Assembly: GCA_002472405.1 (NCBI GenBank)
Contig: DKRV01000021.1
Span: 1 to 37,442 of the forward strand
Origin: Clostridiales bacterium UBA7273
Lineage (GTDB): Bacteria > Bacillota > Clostridia > Oscillospirales > Oscillospiraceae
Reading direction: 5' to 3'
DNA: 37,442 nucleotides
A program made the position numbers and the translations under genes. The notes under the pieces were generated by a model that made no database searches, had not been told where the DNA came from, and saw only the letters and a program-made list of their open reading frames with translations. Positions 7,301-15,711 of this stretch are shown here, piece by piece; the first letter of the stretch is position 1; each line of letters starts with the position of its first letter.

Positions 7301-8587
7301 ATGTCAACGTCATTGATACTGATGATCGTATGCTTCCTGGCACTGATGATAATCGGCCTGCCAATCGCATACAACCTTCTTATCACCACTGTGGTCTACC
7401 TGCTTTCGGCAGACCTCAACATTGTCCAGCTCGCAATAAAAATGTACGGAGGCATGAACAGCTTCTCGTTCCTTGCAGTTCCGTTTTTCGTACTTACCGG
7501 CCAGCTCATGCTGCGCGGCGGCCTTCTTGAATCGCTCGTCAAATTCGTTAACGTGTGGTTCGGAAACTTCAAGGGCGCCATCGCGATCGTCACCATCGGC
7601 GCATCGCTGCTGATGGGCTCGATCGTCGGCCTGGCTGTCGCCTCGGCTGCATCCCTCGGCGTCTTCCTCATCCCCATGATGAAGAAGGAGGGCTACTCCC
7701 CGGCGTACTCGGCTGCGGTCATGTCCTCTGCCTCGCTGCTCGGACCTATCATGCCTCCGAGCGTGCTTATGATCCTGTACTGCACGGCAGTCGGCAACAC
7801 CTCTATAGCCGGCCTGTTCATGGCGGCCGTAACCCCGGCTATCCTCATAGCCCTCATACAGTGCATCATTGCACACCGCACCGCGAAAAAGCGCGGCTAC
7901 CCGTCCTACGGCAAATCCACCTGGAAGGAAAAAGGCCAGGCGACCCTCAAGGCTCTGCCCGCTCTGTTCCTGCCGGTCATCATCCTCGGCGGTATATTCA
8001 GCGGTATATTCTCGATCACCGAAGCATCCGGCGTTGCAGTTGTTTACAGTGCGATCATCGCTTTCTTTGTAAATCGCTCGGTCAAGCTCAAGGATATCCC
8101 CGATATGATCATTGAAGCTGCCTCCACCTCCGGCCTCGTTCTCATCCTCGCCGGCGCAGGCACTGCAATGGCATGGGGCATCGCAAACGAGCGCGTCATG
8201 AGCCTGCTCATCGAGCCTCTGAGCCAGATGCCGCAGTGGGGCTTCCTGCTGCTTGTCAACGTGCTGCTTATTGTCTGCGGCATGTTCATGGATGACTACG
8301 CATCCACCGTTATCCTCGCTCCGATCATCGCTCCCATCGCATGGGCGATCGGCATCAATCCCCTGCACATCGGTCTGGTGTTCTGCATCAACCTCGTCGT
8401 CGGCCTCGCAACTCCGCCCTTCGGCGTAACGCTGTTCGTTACAAGCCCCATCGCCGGAGTCCGTATAGAGCAGACGGCAAAAGAAGCCCTGCCATTCCTG
8501 CTGATGACGATAGCCATACTGCTTCTGGTGACCTTCGTCCCGGATATCGCGCTGTGGCTGCCGGAATCGATGGGCTACCTCTCATAG
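7301..8587 (+). CDS. dctM: TRAP transporter large membrane subunit (DctM family)
   Basis: 428 residues from the ATG at 7301, chosen because AAGGAGAG ends 5 bases upstream; an earlier in-frame start would place promoter sequence inside the gene. About twelve hydrophobic helices. Family signatures include the region LLMGSIVGLAVASAASLG and SLLGPIMPPSVLMILY (the GPxxPPS loop). This is the ion-coupled permease of a sodium- or proton-driven tripartite transporter that takes organic acids captured by the binding protein. It is first in an operon with dctP and dctQ, an uncommon order (usually P-Q-M). Codon use is biased toward C-ending codons, suggesting high expression. Confidence 0.92.
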   Translation: MSTSLILMIVCFLALMIIGLPIAYNLLITTVVYLLSADLNIVQLAIKMYGGMNSFSFLAVPFFVLTGQLMLRGGLLESLVKFVNVWFGNFKGAIAIVTIGASLLMGSIVGLAVASAASLGVFLIPMMKKEGYSPAYSAAVMSSASLLGPIMPPSVLMILYCTAVGNTSIAGLFMAAVTPAILIALIQCIIAHRTAKKRGYPSYGKSTWKEKGQATLKALPALFLPVIILGGIFSGIFSITEASGVAVVYSAIIAFFVNRSVKLKDIPDMIIEAASTSGLVLILAGAGTAMAWGIANERVMSLLIEPLSQMPQWGFLLLVNVLLIVCGMFMDDYASTVILAPIIAPIAWAIGINPLHIGLVFCINLVVGLATPPFGVTLFVTSPIAGVRIEQTAKEALPFLLMTIAILLLVTFVPDIALWLPESMGYLS

Positions 8588-8633
8588 TCGTTAGTTAACT
8601 GAAAATAACGAAAAATAAAAAGGAGAAATGAAA

Positions 8634-9698
8634 ATGTCAAAAAGAATCATTGCTCTGCTGCTTGCTCTGGTCATGGTGTTTGCACTGTGCGCCTGCGGCA
8701 ACGGCGGCAACGGCGGCAACTCCGCCGGTACTGAGGATGTAGGCGACGAGACCTACACCATCCGCATCGCTTGCGAAAACTCCGACTCTTACCCCGCAAC
8801 TCTCGGTCTGTATCAGATGGAGAAATACGTTGAGTCCCACACCAACGGCAAGGTCCAGGTAGAGGTCTGCGCTTCCGGCCAGCTCGGCGGCGAGGAGGAG
8901 ACTCTTGAGCAGGTCGCTCAGGGCAACCTCGAGATGGCAGTTGCATCCTTCGCTCCGGTCGTATCCTACGTTCCCGAGTTCGAGGTAATGGACATCCCCT
9001 TCGTTTACAATTCCTACACCGAGGCATGGATGGTTCTTGACAGCTATGTCGGCACCAACCTCCTCGATAAGATGGAGGCTCAGGGCCTCAAGGGCATGGC
9101 TTACATGGAAAACGGCATGCGCCAGGTCACCAGCAACGTCTCCGCTATCAACAGCATCGCCGACTTCAAGGGCGTTAAGCTGCGCACCATGCAGAATAAC
9201 AACCACATGGAGTCCTTCTCCGCACTCGGCGCCAATCCCACTCCCGTAGCATTCTCGGAGCTGTACATCTCCCTTTCTCAGAAGGTCGTTGACGCACAGG
9301 AGAACCCCATCGCAAACGTCACCGATAAGAAGCTCTATGAGGTCCAGAAGTACCTGTCGCTGACCAACCACATCTATGACGCAATGCCTCTGGTCTGCAA
9401 CCTCGAGTTCTTCAACAGCCTGCCCCAGGCATATCAGAAGGTCGTTCAGGCCGGCGCTATCTACGCTCAGGAATTCAGCCGCTTCTGCAACCTCGAGCGT
9501 GAGGATCTCATCCTCGCCGACCTCGCCGACAAGTACGGCATGCAGATAAATGAAGTATCCGCAGACGCAAGAGCTGAGATGGCAAAGGTTGCACAGCCTG
9601 CCGTTATCAAGCTCGTTGCAAAGGACATCGGCCAGGACGCAGTCGATCAGTACATGAACGACGTTAAGGACGTTCTCGCACAGATTTCCAAGTTCTGA
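8634..9698 (+). CDS. dctP: TRAP transporter substrate-binding lipoprotein (DctP family)
   Basis: 354 residues from the second ATG (8634), which sits 8 bases from AGGAG; the ATG at 8628 is too close to it. A signal peptide ends in a lipobox, LCAC, followed by a Gly/Asn linker. The mature part has the DctP fold: the YTIRIACENS start, SGQLGGEEETLEQVAQGNLEM, the substrate-carboxylate arginine in GVKLRTM, and the DAQENPIANV segment (compare GQENP in the family). The protein binds an organic acid outside the membrane and delivers it to DctQM. Ligand identity cannot be read from sequence; the neighbouring LarA homolog and glycerate kinase suggest a short 2-hydroxy acid. Confidence 0.93.
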   Translation: MSKRIIALLLALVMVFALCACGNGGNGGNSAGTEDVGDETYTIRIACENSDSYPATLGLYQMEKYVESHTNGKVQVEVCASGQLGGEEETLEQVAQGNLEMAVASFAPVVSYVPEFEVMDIPFVYNSYTEAWMVLDSYVGTNLLDKMEAQGLKGMAYMENGMRQVTSNVSAINSIADFKGVKLRTMQNNNHMESFSALGANPTPVAFSELYISLSQKVVDAQENPIANVTDKKLYEVQKYLSLTNHIYDAMPLVCNLEFFNSLPQAYQKVVQAGAIYAQEFSRFCNLEREDLILADLADKYGMQINEVSADARAEMAKVAQPAVIKLVAKDIGQDAVDQYMNDVKDVLAQISKF

Positions 9699-9755
9699 TT
9701 TCTCTAACGTCTGACCGCCGAGGCGGCTGAAGACACATCCGGAAGGAGAAGACAA

Positions 9756-10295
9756 ATGGTTGAAAAAATTGACAAAGCCCTCGAAGTAGTATTCAAGATA
9801 ATGAAGGTGCTGCTCATACTTGTGCTCGTATCGATGATAGTTATCCTCATGGCACATATCATATTCCGCTATGTTCTGAACAACTCGCTGACATGGTCGG
9901 AGGAGCTTTTGAAGATAATGCTCGTATGGTTCGGCATGATGAGCGTTGCGGTGCTTGCAGCGCGCCGTGAGCATGTCGCAATCGTTGTCTTCAAGGAGCA
10001 CATGCCGAAGAAGGTACAGAATTTCCTGACCAAGCTTACGCAGCTTATCATCGTCGGTATCTGCGTTTTCATGGTCATCATCGGCATACAGTACTGCATG
10101 AAGGCCGGATTCCGTCTGACGCCCGCACTCAGGATCCCCTATGCATGGGCTTACGCGGCAATACCCGTTGCATTCGTACCGGTAACGCTCTTTGAGCTTC
10201 GCAACTTCATCTGCGATTTCACCGGCAAGGGCAACCATGCCTGCATCGAGAAGCCCGAGGAGGATCTCACCGGCGGCAAGGACGTCGAGCTTTGA
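9756..10295 (+). CDS. dctQ: TRAP transporter small membrane subunit (DctQ family)
   Basis: 179 residues, four membrane helices (about 15-40, 48-66, 86-110 and 128-150). The short loop NNSLTWSEELLKIMLVWFGM is the DctQ hallmark, with the conserved W-x-EE motif. It pairs with DctM in the membrane. AAGGAG lies 8 bases before the ATG. A short hairpin (CCGCC-GA-GGCGG type, 9715-9726) between dctP and dctQ may stabilise the upstream message. A terminator-like hairpin follows at 10313. Confidence 0.92.
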   Translation: MVEKIDKALEVVFKIMKVLLILVLVSMIVILMAHIIFRYVLNNSLTWSEELLKIMLVWFGMMSVAVLAARREHVAIVVFKEHMPKKVQNFLTKLTQLIIVGICVFMVIIGIQYCMKAGFRLTPALRIPYAWAYAAIPVAFVPVTLFELRNFICDFTGKGNHACIEKPEEDLTGGKDVEL

Positions 10296-10312
10296 TGGCA
10301 AAATAATTACAG

Positions 10313-10341
10313 TCGGAGGGGCTCTGCCCCTCCGATTTTCT
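10313..10341 (+). terminator. Terminator/attenuator between dctQ and the larA-like gene
   Basis: TCGGAGGGG (10313-10321), a 5-nt loop and CCCCTCCGA (10327-10335), followed by TTTTCTT. The next ribosome site follows within 10 bases, so partial termination would set a lower dose of the racemase than of the transporter. Confidence 0.7.
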
Positions 10342-10360
10342 TATCCTGGAGGACAGCGCA

Positions 10361-11650
10361 ATGTATACATTAGAAAATAAAGACGGCGTGTGCATATATA
10401 AAGACACTATGCTCGGCATCGAGCTGCGCCTGCCGGAGACAAACTGCGCCGGAATGGTGCAGACAAGGCAGCTTGCGGCGATTGACGAAGTGTCAGCCAT
10501 AGAAAAGGCGTTTGCCGAGCCTGTTTCCGGCAAAACGCTAAGCGACATCGTGCGTGATAAGGGCGCGAAAACTGCCTGCGTCCTGATATCGGATGCAACG
10601 CGCGGCATTCCCACGGCACCCATGGCCAGGGTCGCGGTCGATGAGCTTGTCAAGGGCGGCATCGAGCTTGAAAACATCACGTTCTTCGTCGCCATCGGCG
10701 TTCACCGTCCGGCGACCGAGGACGAGATGAGGTGCGCTCTCGGCGAGCTTTACGGCAAGGTCGAATGCGTAAATCACACGCCGTTTGACAAGGATAATCT
10801 CATCTACCTCGGCGACAGCTCGAACGGAACGCCCGTAACGGTAAACCGCCGTGCTTATGAGTGTGACGTTCATGTTCAGATAGGCAAGGTCGAGCCGCAC
10901 GAGTTCGCAGGCTTCTCCGGCGGACGCAAGTCCGTGCTGCCAGGCATATCGAGCGAGGAGACCATACGCATTAACCACCGCCCGGAGCGCATACTCGATC
11001 CCAACGCGGCCATAGGCAAGATCGACGGAAACCCCGTGAGCGACGATATGATCGAGGCCGCTGAGCTGTTCGGCATTGACTTCGGCGTAAACTGCATTCT
11101 CAATAACGAGATGAAAATAGCCGCAGTTTTCACAGGCGGCCTTGTTGAGTGCCACAGCACGGCGGTCAAGTATGTGCGCGATTATCTCGGCGTCGGCATC
11201 GAAAAGCCCGACGTTATAGTTACCTGTCCCGGACAGCCGCTGGATATTGATTTTTATCAGTCGGCAAAGGCGCTCATCGGCCTTACGGAGATACTCGACG
11301 GCGATATCGTTACGCTGCTCACCTGCGGCTGTGCCGAGGGCGTGAATTCCCCGGATATGCTGCGCGCGTTCGGCTCGGGAAAAACGCTGCCGGAGATCGA
11401 AAAGTGGACGACCGAGCATTACGAGATCCAGATGGATCACGTTCTGCTGCTTGCAAAGATCTACCGCAAGGGCGCAAGGGTAATACTCAGCTGCCCGAAC
11501 GTGAGCGATGACGAGGCGCGCACGATGCTAATGGAGCCTGTCCGCGATCCGCAGAAAGCGCTTGAGCGCGCAATGGCTCTGACGGGCAAAGCCTGCCCGA
11601 AGGTGCTTTTCTATCCGCGCCCCCAGACAGGACTTCCGTATATAAAGTAA
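10361..11650 (+). CDS. LarA-family nickel-pincer 2-hydroxyacid racemase/epimerase
   Basis: 429 residues. LarA-family enzymes use a nickel pincer nucleotide covalently bound to a lysine to racemise lactate, malate or related 2-hydroxy acids. Residues that line up with Lactobacillus plantarum LarA: His115 (GVHRP, equivalent to His108), His180 (VEPHEFAGFSGG, His174), Lys190 (GGRKSVLPG, cofactor lysine 184) and His206 (RINH, His200), all at a constant offset of 6-7. All catalytic positions are present, so activity is expected. The substrate is unknown: besides lactate, characterised homologs act on malate, phenyllactate, 2-hydroxyglutarate and gluconate. LarB/C/E, which make the cofactor, are not in the window. 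TGGAGGA precedes the ATG. It is last in the TRAP operon. Confidence 0.9.
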   Translation: MYTLENKDGVCIYKDTMLGIELRLPETNCAGMVQTRQLAAIDEVSAIEKAFAEPVSGKTLSDIVRDKGAKTACVLISDATRGIPTAPMARVAVDELVKGGIELENITFFVAIGVHRPATEDEMRCALGELYGKVECVNHTPFDKDNLIYLGDSSNGTPVTVNRRAYECDVHVQIGKVEPHEFAGFSGGRKSVLPGISSEETIRINHRPERILDPNAAIGKIDGNPVSDDMIEAAELFGIDFGVNCILNNEMKIAAVFTGGLVECHSTAVKYVRDYLGVGIEKPDVIVTCPGQPLDIDFYQSAKALIGLTEILDGDIVTLLTCGCAEGVNSPDMLRAFGSGKTLPEIEKWTTEHYEIQMDHVLLLAKIYRKGARVILSCPNVSDDEARTMLMEPVRDPQKALERAMALTGKACPKVLFYPRPQTGLPYIK

Positions 11651-11957
11651 AAAACAGCCGGCCCAGGCCGGTTGACACAAGAAAACATACGGTTTTGAAG
11701 CGATCTTTTTCGCCCCTACGGCGTCCAAAGCCTTGAGAATACGTCAGTATGCTCAGCGACTTTGTCCTTGCAGGAACAAAAAATCTCAGCTTCAAAACTG
11801 CAAAGCACCAAAAATGACGGAGCAAGTGCGAGGTCGAGGCGCGGCGGCGCAGGCATACTTTGTGTATACCAAGCCGTCGCAACATAGACATTCGTGCTTG
11901 CTCCGCCTTTTTTGGCGTGTGTTTTCTTATGTCAGCCGGCCTTTGCCGTCTGTTTTT
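11649..11957 (-). repeat. 309-bp structured repeat, copy 2, inverted relative to copy 1
   Basis: The reverse complement matches 2155-2465 at about 95% by eye. It shares the terminal repeats (AAAAAACAG... and ...CTGTTTTT ends with GGCCGGCTGAC cores) and both internal stem-loops. It fills exactly the gap between the larA-like stop (11650) and the mnmE stop (11958), which converge. Differences between the copies often fall in loops or preserve pairing, consistent with selection on RNA or DNA structure. Confidence 0.8.
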
Positions 11958-13316
11958 CTATTTCCCCACGCAGAAGCGTTCGAATATTCGGTTTGTGACC
12001 TCCTCACGTACGGTGCGTCCGGTGAGCTCGCCGAGGGCGGCCATGGCGGTCTCGGTCTCGGTGAGGACTATGTCGGGCGTGCAGCCCGAGCGCATCGCGT
12101 CGCCGGCAGCCTTCATAGATTCAAGCGCGCGTGAAACGGCGTCAAACTGCCGGGCATTCGTCAGTATCTCGCCGGCAGGCGCGGCCGGCATGGGAAACAG
12201 CGCGCGCACCGTGTCCTCAAGCGTGCTCAGCCCCTCGCCGGTAACGGAGCTTATCTCAATGACCGGCAGCGTTGTTTCGGGCATTTTGCTCAAACTGCCA
12301 AGGTCATGTTTGGATAAAATGACGATGCCGTGCGGCGCTCTCTCTGCACATTCTATAAGCTCAAGATCTTCGGGCGTTATCTCGCGGCTTCCGTCAATGA
12401 CGGCGAGAACAAGCTCGGCCTGCTCCATTGCGCGGCGCGAGCGCGTTACGCCCATGCGCTCTATCTCGTCGTCGGTATCGCGTATGCCGGCGGTGTCGGT
12501 AAGGCGCAGCAGCACTCCGCCGAGACGCAGCTTCTCCTCGATCGTGTCGCGCGTCGTGCCGGGAATATCGGTCACGATGGCGCGGTCATAGCCCAAAACG
12601 GCGTTCAAAAGCGAGCTTTTTCCGGCGTTGGGCCGCCCGACTATCGCGGCCGGAACGCCCGAGTGCAGAAGCTTTCCGCTGTCATAGCTTGCGCGCAGGC
12701 TCTCAAGCACTGCCGTGCAGCGCTCGATATCTTCCTCATAGCGCGCGAGGGTGAAGTCCTCGATATCCTCGTCGGGATAGTCGAGCACCGCGTGATAGTG
12801 CGAGCTTATGTCGGTGAGCGCACCGTATATTTCGTCGATGCGGCGTGATATTGCTCCGCCGAGCTGACCGGCAGCGTTGCGCGCGGCCTCGGCGGTTTCG
12901 GCGTCGATGATATCCGCGACTGCCTCCGCGCCGGAAAGATCCATGCGGCCGTTAAGAAAAGCGCGCTTTGTAAACTCGCCGGGCAGAGCCTGCCTTGCGC
13001 CGAGGCTGAATGCCGCCTCAAGCACCGCACGCAGAACGACGGGCGAGCCGTGGCACTGAAATTCGACGGTGTCCTCGCCGGTGTAGCTGTTCGGGGCGCG
13101 GCTTATCGTGCAAAGGCAGATATCAAGAAGCCGACCCTGCTCGTCGCAGAGCTTTCCGTAGATGAGCTTTCTGTCCTCGCAGTCGGCCATTTTGCGCCCC
13201 GACACGGGCGAAAAGAGCCTGTCTGCGATATCGATCGCCTTGCTGCCGGACATGCGGACGATGCCTATCGCGCAGACCTGAGTGCCGGTGGAGACGGCGG
13301 CTATCGTGTCTGACAT
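11958..13316 (-). CDS. mnmE: tRNA modification GTPase MnmE
   Basis: 452 residues from the ATG at 13316, which follows GGAGGGA; an upstream in-frame ATG lies in the rex terminator. The N-terminal tetrahydrofolate-binding domain begins MSDTIAAVSTG. The inserted G domain has GRPNAGKSSLLN (P-loop), DIPGTTRD, DTAGIRD and the SKHD base-recognition motif. The C-terminal FCVGK carries the invariant cysteine of the family's FCIGK motif. With MnmG it installs the 5-carboxymethylaminomethyl group on wobble U34 of tRNAs. It lies downstream of rex on the same strand. Confidence 0.97.
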   Translation of the reverse strand: MSDTIAAVSTGTQVCAIGIVRMSGSKAIDIADRLFSPVSGRKMADCEDRKLIYGKLCDEQGRLLDICLCTISRAPNSYTGEDTVEFQCHGSPVVLRAVLEAAFSLGARQALPGEFTKRAFLNGRMDLSGAEAVADIIDAETAEAARNAAGQLGGAISRRIDEIYGALTDISSHYHAVLDYPDEDIEDFTLARYEEDIERCTAVLESLRASYDSGKLLHSGVPAAIVGRPNAGKSSLLNAVLGYDRAIVTDIPGTTRDTIEEKLRLGGVLLRLTDTAGIRDTDDEIERMGVTRSRRAMEQAELVLAVIDGSREITPEDLELIECAERAPHGIVILSKHDLGSLSKMPETTLPVIEISSVTGEGLSTLEDTVRALFPMPAAPAGEILTNARQFDAVSRALESMKAAGDAMRSGCTPDIVLTETETAMAALGELTGRTVREEVTNRIFERFCVGK

Positions 13317-13330
13317 GTGTTGTCCCTCCA

Positions 13331-13360
13331 AAGAAAAATGCCGGCCTTTGGCCGGCATTT
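13331..13360 (-). terminator. rex terminator
   Basis: AAATGCCGGCC-TTT-GGCCGGCATTT (13336-13360); on the minus strand it is followed by TTTCTTT, which runs straight into the mnmE ribosome site. Partial readthrough probably feeds mnmE. Confidence 0.75.
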
Positions 13361-13372
13361 CAAGTCGTTTGC

Positions 13373-14041
13373 TTATTTGTTCATTCTTGCAGCTCTTGCG
13401 GCCTTCTCGTCGTTATCCTCGGAGATGTAGTAGCTCAGCGACAGCAGAGAGTCGGAGAAGTGGATGTTTTCAACGATGGTGCTGCTCTCGGGAGCTGTCA
13501 GCTCGACGTTGGTGAAGTTCCAGATGGCGTTCACGCCGTGCGAGGTGAGAAGCTCGGTAGTCTGAACTGCGTGAGCCTTCGGAACACACAGGACAGCGGC
13601 ATCGACCTTGTTTTCGGAAAGATACTGCGGCAGGGTGGCCATGTCGTGGATCTTCACGCCCTCGTAATCGGTTCCGATAAGCTGCGGCTTAACGTCGAAC
13701 GCGGCCTTGAGGTCAAAGCCCCAGGTCTTGAACGGGAAGTTGCACAGAAGTGCCTGACCGAGGTTGCCGACGCCGATGAGAATGGCGCTGTAGCCCCTGT
13801 CCATACCGAGGATGGATGCGATCTCCGCGCGGAGTGCGGTGACTTTATAGCCGTAGCCCTGCTGGCCGAATTCGCCGAAGCAGCTGAAGTCCTGACGGAT
13901 CTGCGAGGGGGTGAGACCAAGCTGGCGGCCCAGCTCGCCGGATGATATGCGGCTTACGCCTGCATCGGTAAGCTCATCGAGCTTTCTAAGATATCTGGGA
14001 AGGCGGCGGATTACGTTATTAGATACTTTTACACGCTTCAT
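13373..14041 (-). CDS. rex: Redox-sensing repressor Rex
   Basis: 222 residues. The N-terminal winged helix (about 1-80) includes SSGELGRQLGLTPSQIRQDF, followed by the GQQGYGY segment of Rex proteins. The Rossmann domain has GVGNLG (90-95), which binds NADH. Rex senses the NADH/NAD+ ratio and represses fermentation and respiratory genes when NAD+ is high. AAGGAG lies 8 bases before the ATG. It is divergent from trmB. No convincing Rex operator was found in the window. Confidence 0.97.
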   Translation of the reverse strand: MKRVKVSNNVIRRLPRYLRKLDELTDAGVSRISSGELGRQLGLTPSQIRQDFSCFGEFGQQGYGYKVTALRAEIASILGMDRGYSAILIGVGNLGQALLCNFPFKTWGFDLKAAFDVKPQLIGTDYEGVKIHDMATLPQYLSENKVDAAVLCVPKAHAVQTTELLTSHGVNAIWNFTNVELTAPESSTIVENIHFSDSLLSLSYYISEDNDEKAARAARMNK

Positions 14042-14095
14042 ATATTGATTCTCCTTAAAAACGCAACAAAGGGATGTTAATTATTTGATTAGTGA

Positions 14096-14124
14096 ATTAT
14101 ATCATAAGCTTTTTAAGTTTTCAA
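14096..14124 (-). promoter_or_regulatory. rex: rex promoter
   Basis: Minus-strand TTGAAA (14119-14124), 17 bp, TATAAT (14096-14101), 55 bp upstream of the rex ATG. Confidence 0.75.
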
Positions 14125-14197
14125 GTAGTTATATGTCAGAAAATGTCCGGTTTTTGCCGAAAATGTGTTGATATTGAATGATTTTCGGATTGATGTT

Positions 14198-14226
14198 TTG
14201 TCGAATGTATGGTATTTTACTATGGA
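14198..14226 (+). promoter_or_regulatory. Possible promoter of the trmB operon
   Basis: TTGTCG (14198-14203), 17 bp, TATGGA (14221-14226). Upstream, CCGAAAAT (14157-14164) and ATTTTCGG (14181-14188) form perfect 8-bp inverted arms that could be an operator. The match to consensus is moderate. Confidence 0.4.
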
Positions 14227-14251
14227 TAAAGCTTCGGAGAGTGATCGATAA

Positions 14252-14965
14252 ATGCGAATGAGAAAAAAACCGAACCTGCAGCCGCGCATGGAAAAGTGCG
14301 CAGCGGTGCAGATAGCCGAGCCTGCCGCACTGCGCGGAAAATGGCGTGAGAGCTTTCCCGGAAAGAGCCTGTGGCTCGAGATCGGCTGCGGCAAGGGCCG
14401 CTTCACGGTCGGCACGGCAAAGGAAAATCCCGGCGCTGAGCTTATAGCGCTTGAGAAGGTCGAGGACGCCATGGTCATCGCCATGGAGCGCGCCTGCGCC
14501 GAAGAGATCGGCAACGTGCGGTTTATATCTATGGACGCACTGAAGCTGCGCGAGGTGTTTGCTCCCGGCGAGGTCGAGCGCATTTTCATCAACTTCTGCG
14601 ACCCGTGGCCGAAAAGCCGCGACGCAAAGCATCGGCTCACATCTCCGAATTTTTTGCGGATATATGCCGATATCCTGCCAATGGGCGGTGAGGTATGCTT
14701 CAAGACGGATAATCTGCCGCTGTTTACCTGGTCACTTGAGCAGATAAAGGCCGAGGGTTGGGAGGTACACAGCGTTACAAACGACCTGCATGCCGGCGGC
14801 GAGGGCGGAGTCATGACCGACTACGAGTGCAAGTTCCGCGAGATGGGCGTTAAGATAAACCGACTTGTTGCCGTCAAAACCGAGAATACGAAAAACGGCG
14901 CGTCCGGCGAGGTGCCGAGGCTGCGCAATGCCGCGCTTTCCGATGCGAGGGGGCTGAACGAATGA
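14252..14965 (+). CDS. trmB: tRNA (guanine-N7-)-methyltransferase TrmB
   Basis: 237 residues. The SAM-binding motif LEIGCGKGRF, the catalytic/tRNA-contact stretch NFCDPWPKSRDAKHRL and the KTDN motif identify TrmB, which methylates G46 of tRNAs. GGAGAG lies about 10 bases upstream. The C-terminal tail (about 25 residues after KINRLVAVKTE) is longer than needed and low in complexity. Its stop codon overlaps the exoA start (ATGA), so the two are translationally coupled. Confidence 0.96.
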   Translation: MRMRKKPNLQPRMEKCAAVQIAEPAALRGKWRESFPGKSLWLEIGCGKGRFTVGTAKENPGAELIALEKVEDAMVIAMERACAEEIGNVRFISMDALKLREVFAPGEVERIFINFCDPWPKSRDAKHRLTSPNFLRIYADILPMGGEVCFKTDNLPLFTWSLEQIKAEGWEVHSVTNDLHAGGEGGVMTDYECKFREMGVKINRLVAVKTENTKNGASGEVPRLRNAALSDARGLNE

Positions 14966-15711
14966 GATTTATAAGCTGGAACGTCAACGGTCTTCGCGCC
15001 GTCGTAAAAAAGGGCTTTGAGGATATCTTCTGGTCGCTTGATGCGGATTTTTTCTGCCTGCAGGAGACAAAATTACAGGAAGGTCAGATAGAGCTTGATC
15101 TGCCCGGATACGAAAGCTACTGGAGCTATGCCGAAAAGAAAGGCTATTCCGGTACGGCAATATTTACAAAGCACACGCCCATGAGCGTTCGGCGAAACAT
15201 ACCCGGACACGAGACCGAGGGCAGAGCAGTTACGCTCGAATACGATGAGTTCTTCCTCGTGTGCGTCTACACACCCAATTCGCAGAATGAACTAAAGCGC
15301 CTGGACTATCGCATGAGCTGGGAGGATGATTTCCGCGAATATCTTATGGGGCTGGATAAGCTTAAGCCCGTCATAGTTTGCGGCGATATGAATGTTGCCC
15401 ACTGCGAGATAGACCTCAAAAATCCCGACACTAACCACTTTAACCCCGGCTTTTCCGACGAAGAACGCGGCAAGTTTACAGAGCTTCTCGATGCCGGATT
15501 TATCGACAGCTTCCGCACGCTTTACCCCGATAAGCGCGACGCGTATTCCTGGTGGAGCTACCGCGCGGCAGCAAGAGAGCGCAACGTCGGCTGGCGTATC
15601 GACTACTTTGTCGTATCCGACAGGCTGCGTGATAACATAAAGGATGCTTATATATTGCCCGAAATCATGGGCTCGGATCACTGCCCGGTGGGACTGGATA
15701 TATTATGGTGA
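14962..15711 (+). CDS. exoA: Exodeoxyribonuclease III (AP endonuclease)
   Basis: 249 residues. Family motifs: SWNVNGLRA (Asn metal ligand), LQETKLQ (catalytic Glu), GDMNVAHCEIDL, WWSYR, WRIDYF and GSDHCPV (catalytic Asp-His). It cleaves at abasic sites in base-excision repair and has 3' exonuclease activity. It overlaps trmB by 4 bases and dusB by 7 bases. Confidence 0.96.
   Translation: MRFISWNVNGLRAVVKKGFEDIFWSLDADFFCLQETKLQEGQIELDLPGYESYWSYAEKKGYSGTAIFTKHTPMSVRRNIPGHETEGRAVTLEYDEFFLVCVYTPNSQNELKRLDYRMSWEDDFREYLMGLDKLKPVIVCGDMNVAHCEIDLKNPDTNHFNPGFSDEERGKFTELLDAGFIDSFRTLYPDKRDAYSWWSYRAAARERNVGWRIDYFVVSDRLRDNIKDAYILPEIMGSDHCPVGLDILW

Noticed and set aside
14074..14095. Possible Rex operator in front of rex (TGTTAA ... 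TTAGTGA)
   Set aside because: The half-sites are 8 bp apart instead of 4 and one is degenerate, so it does not fit the Clostridia-type Rex site.
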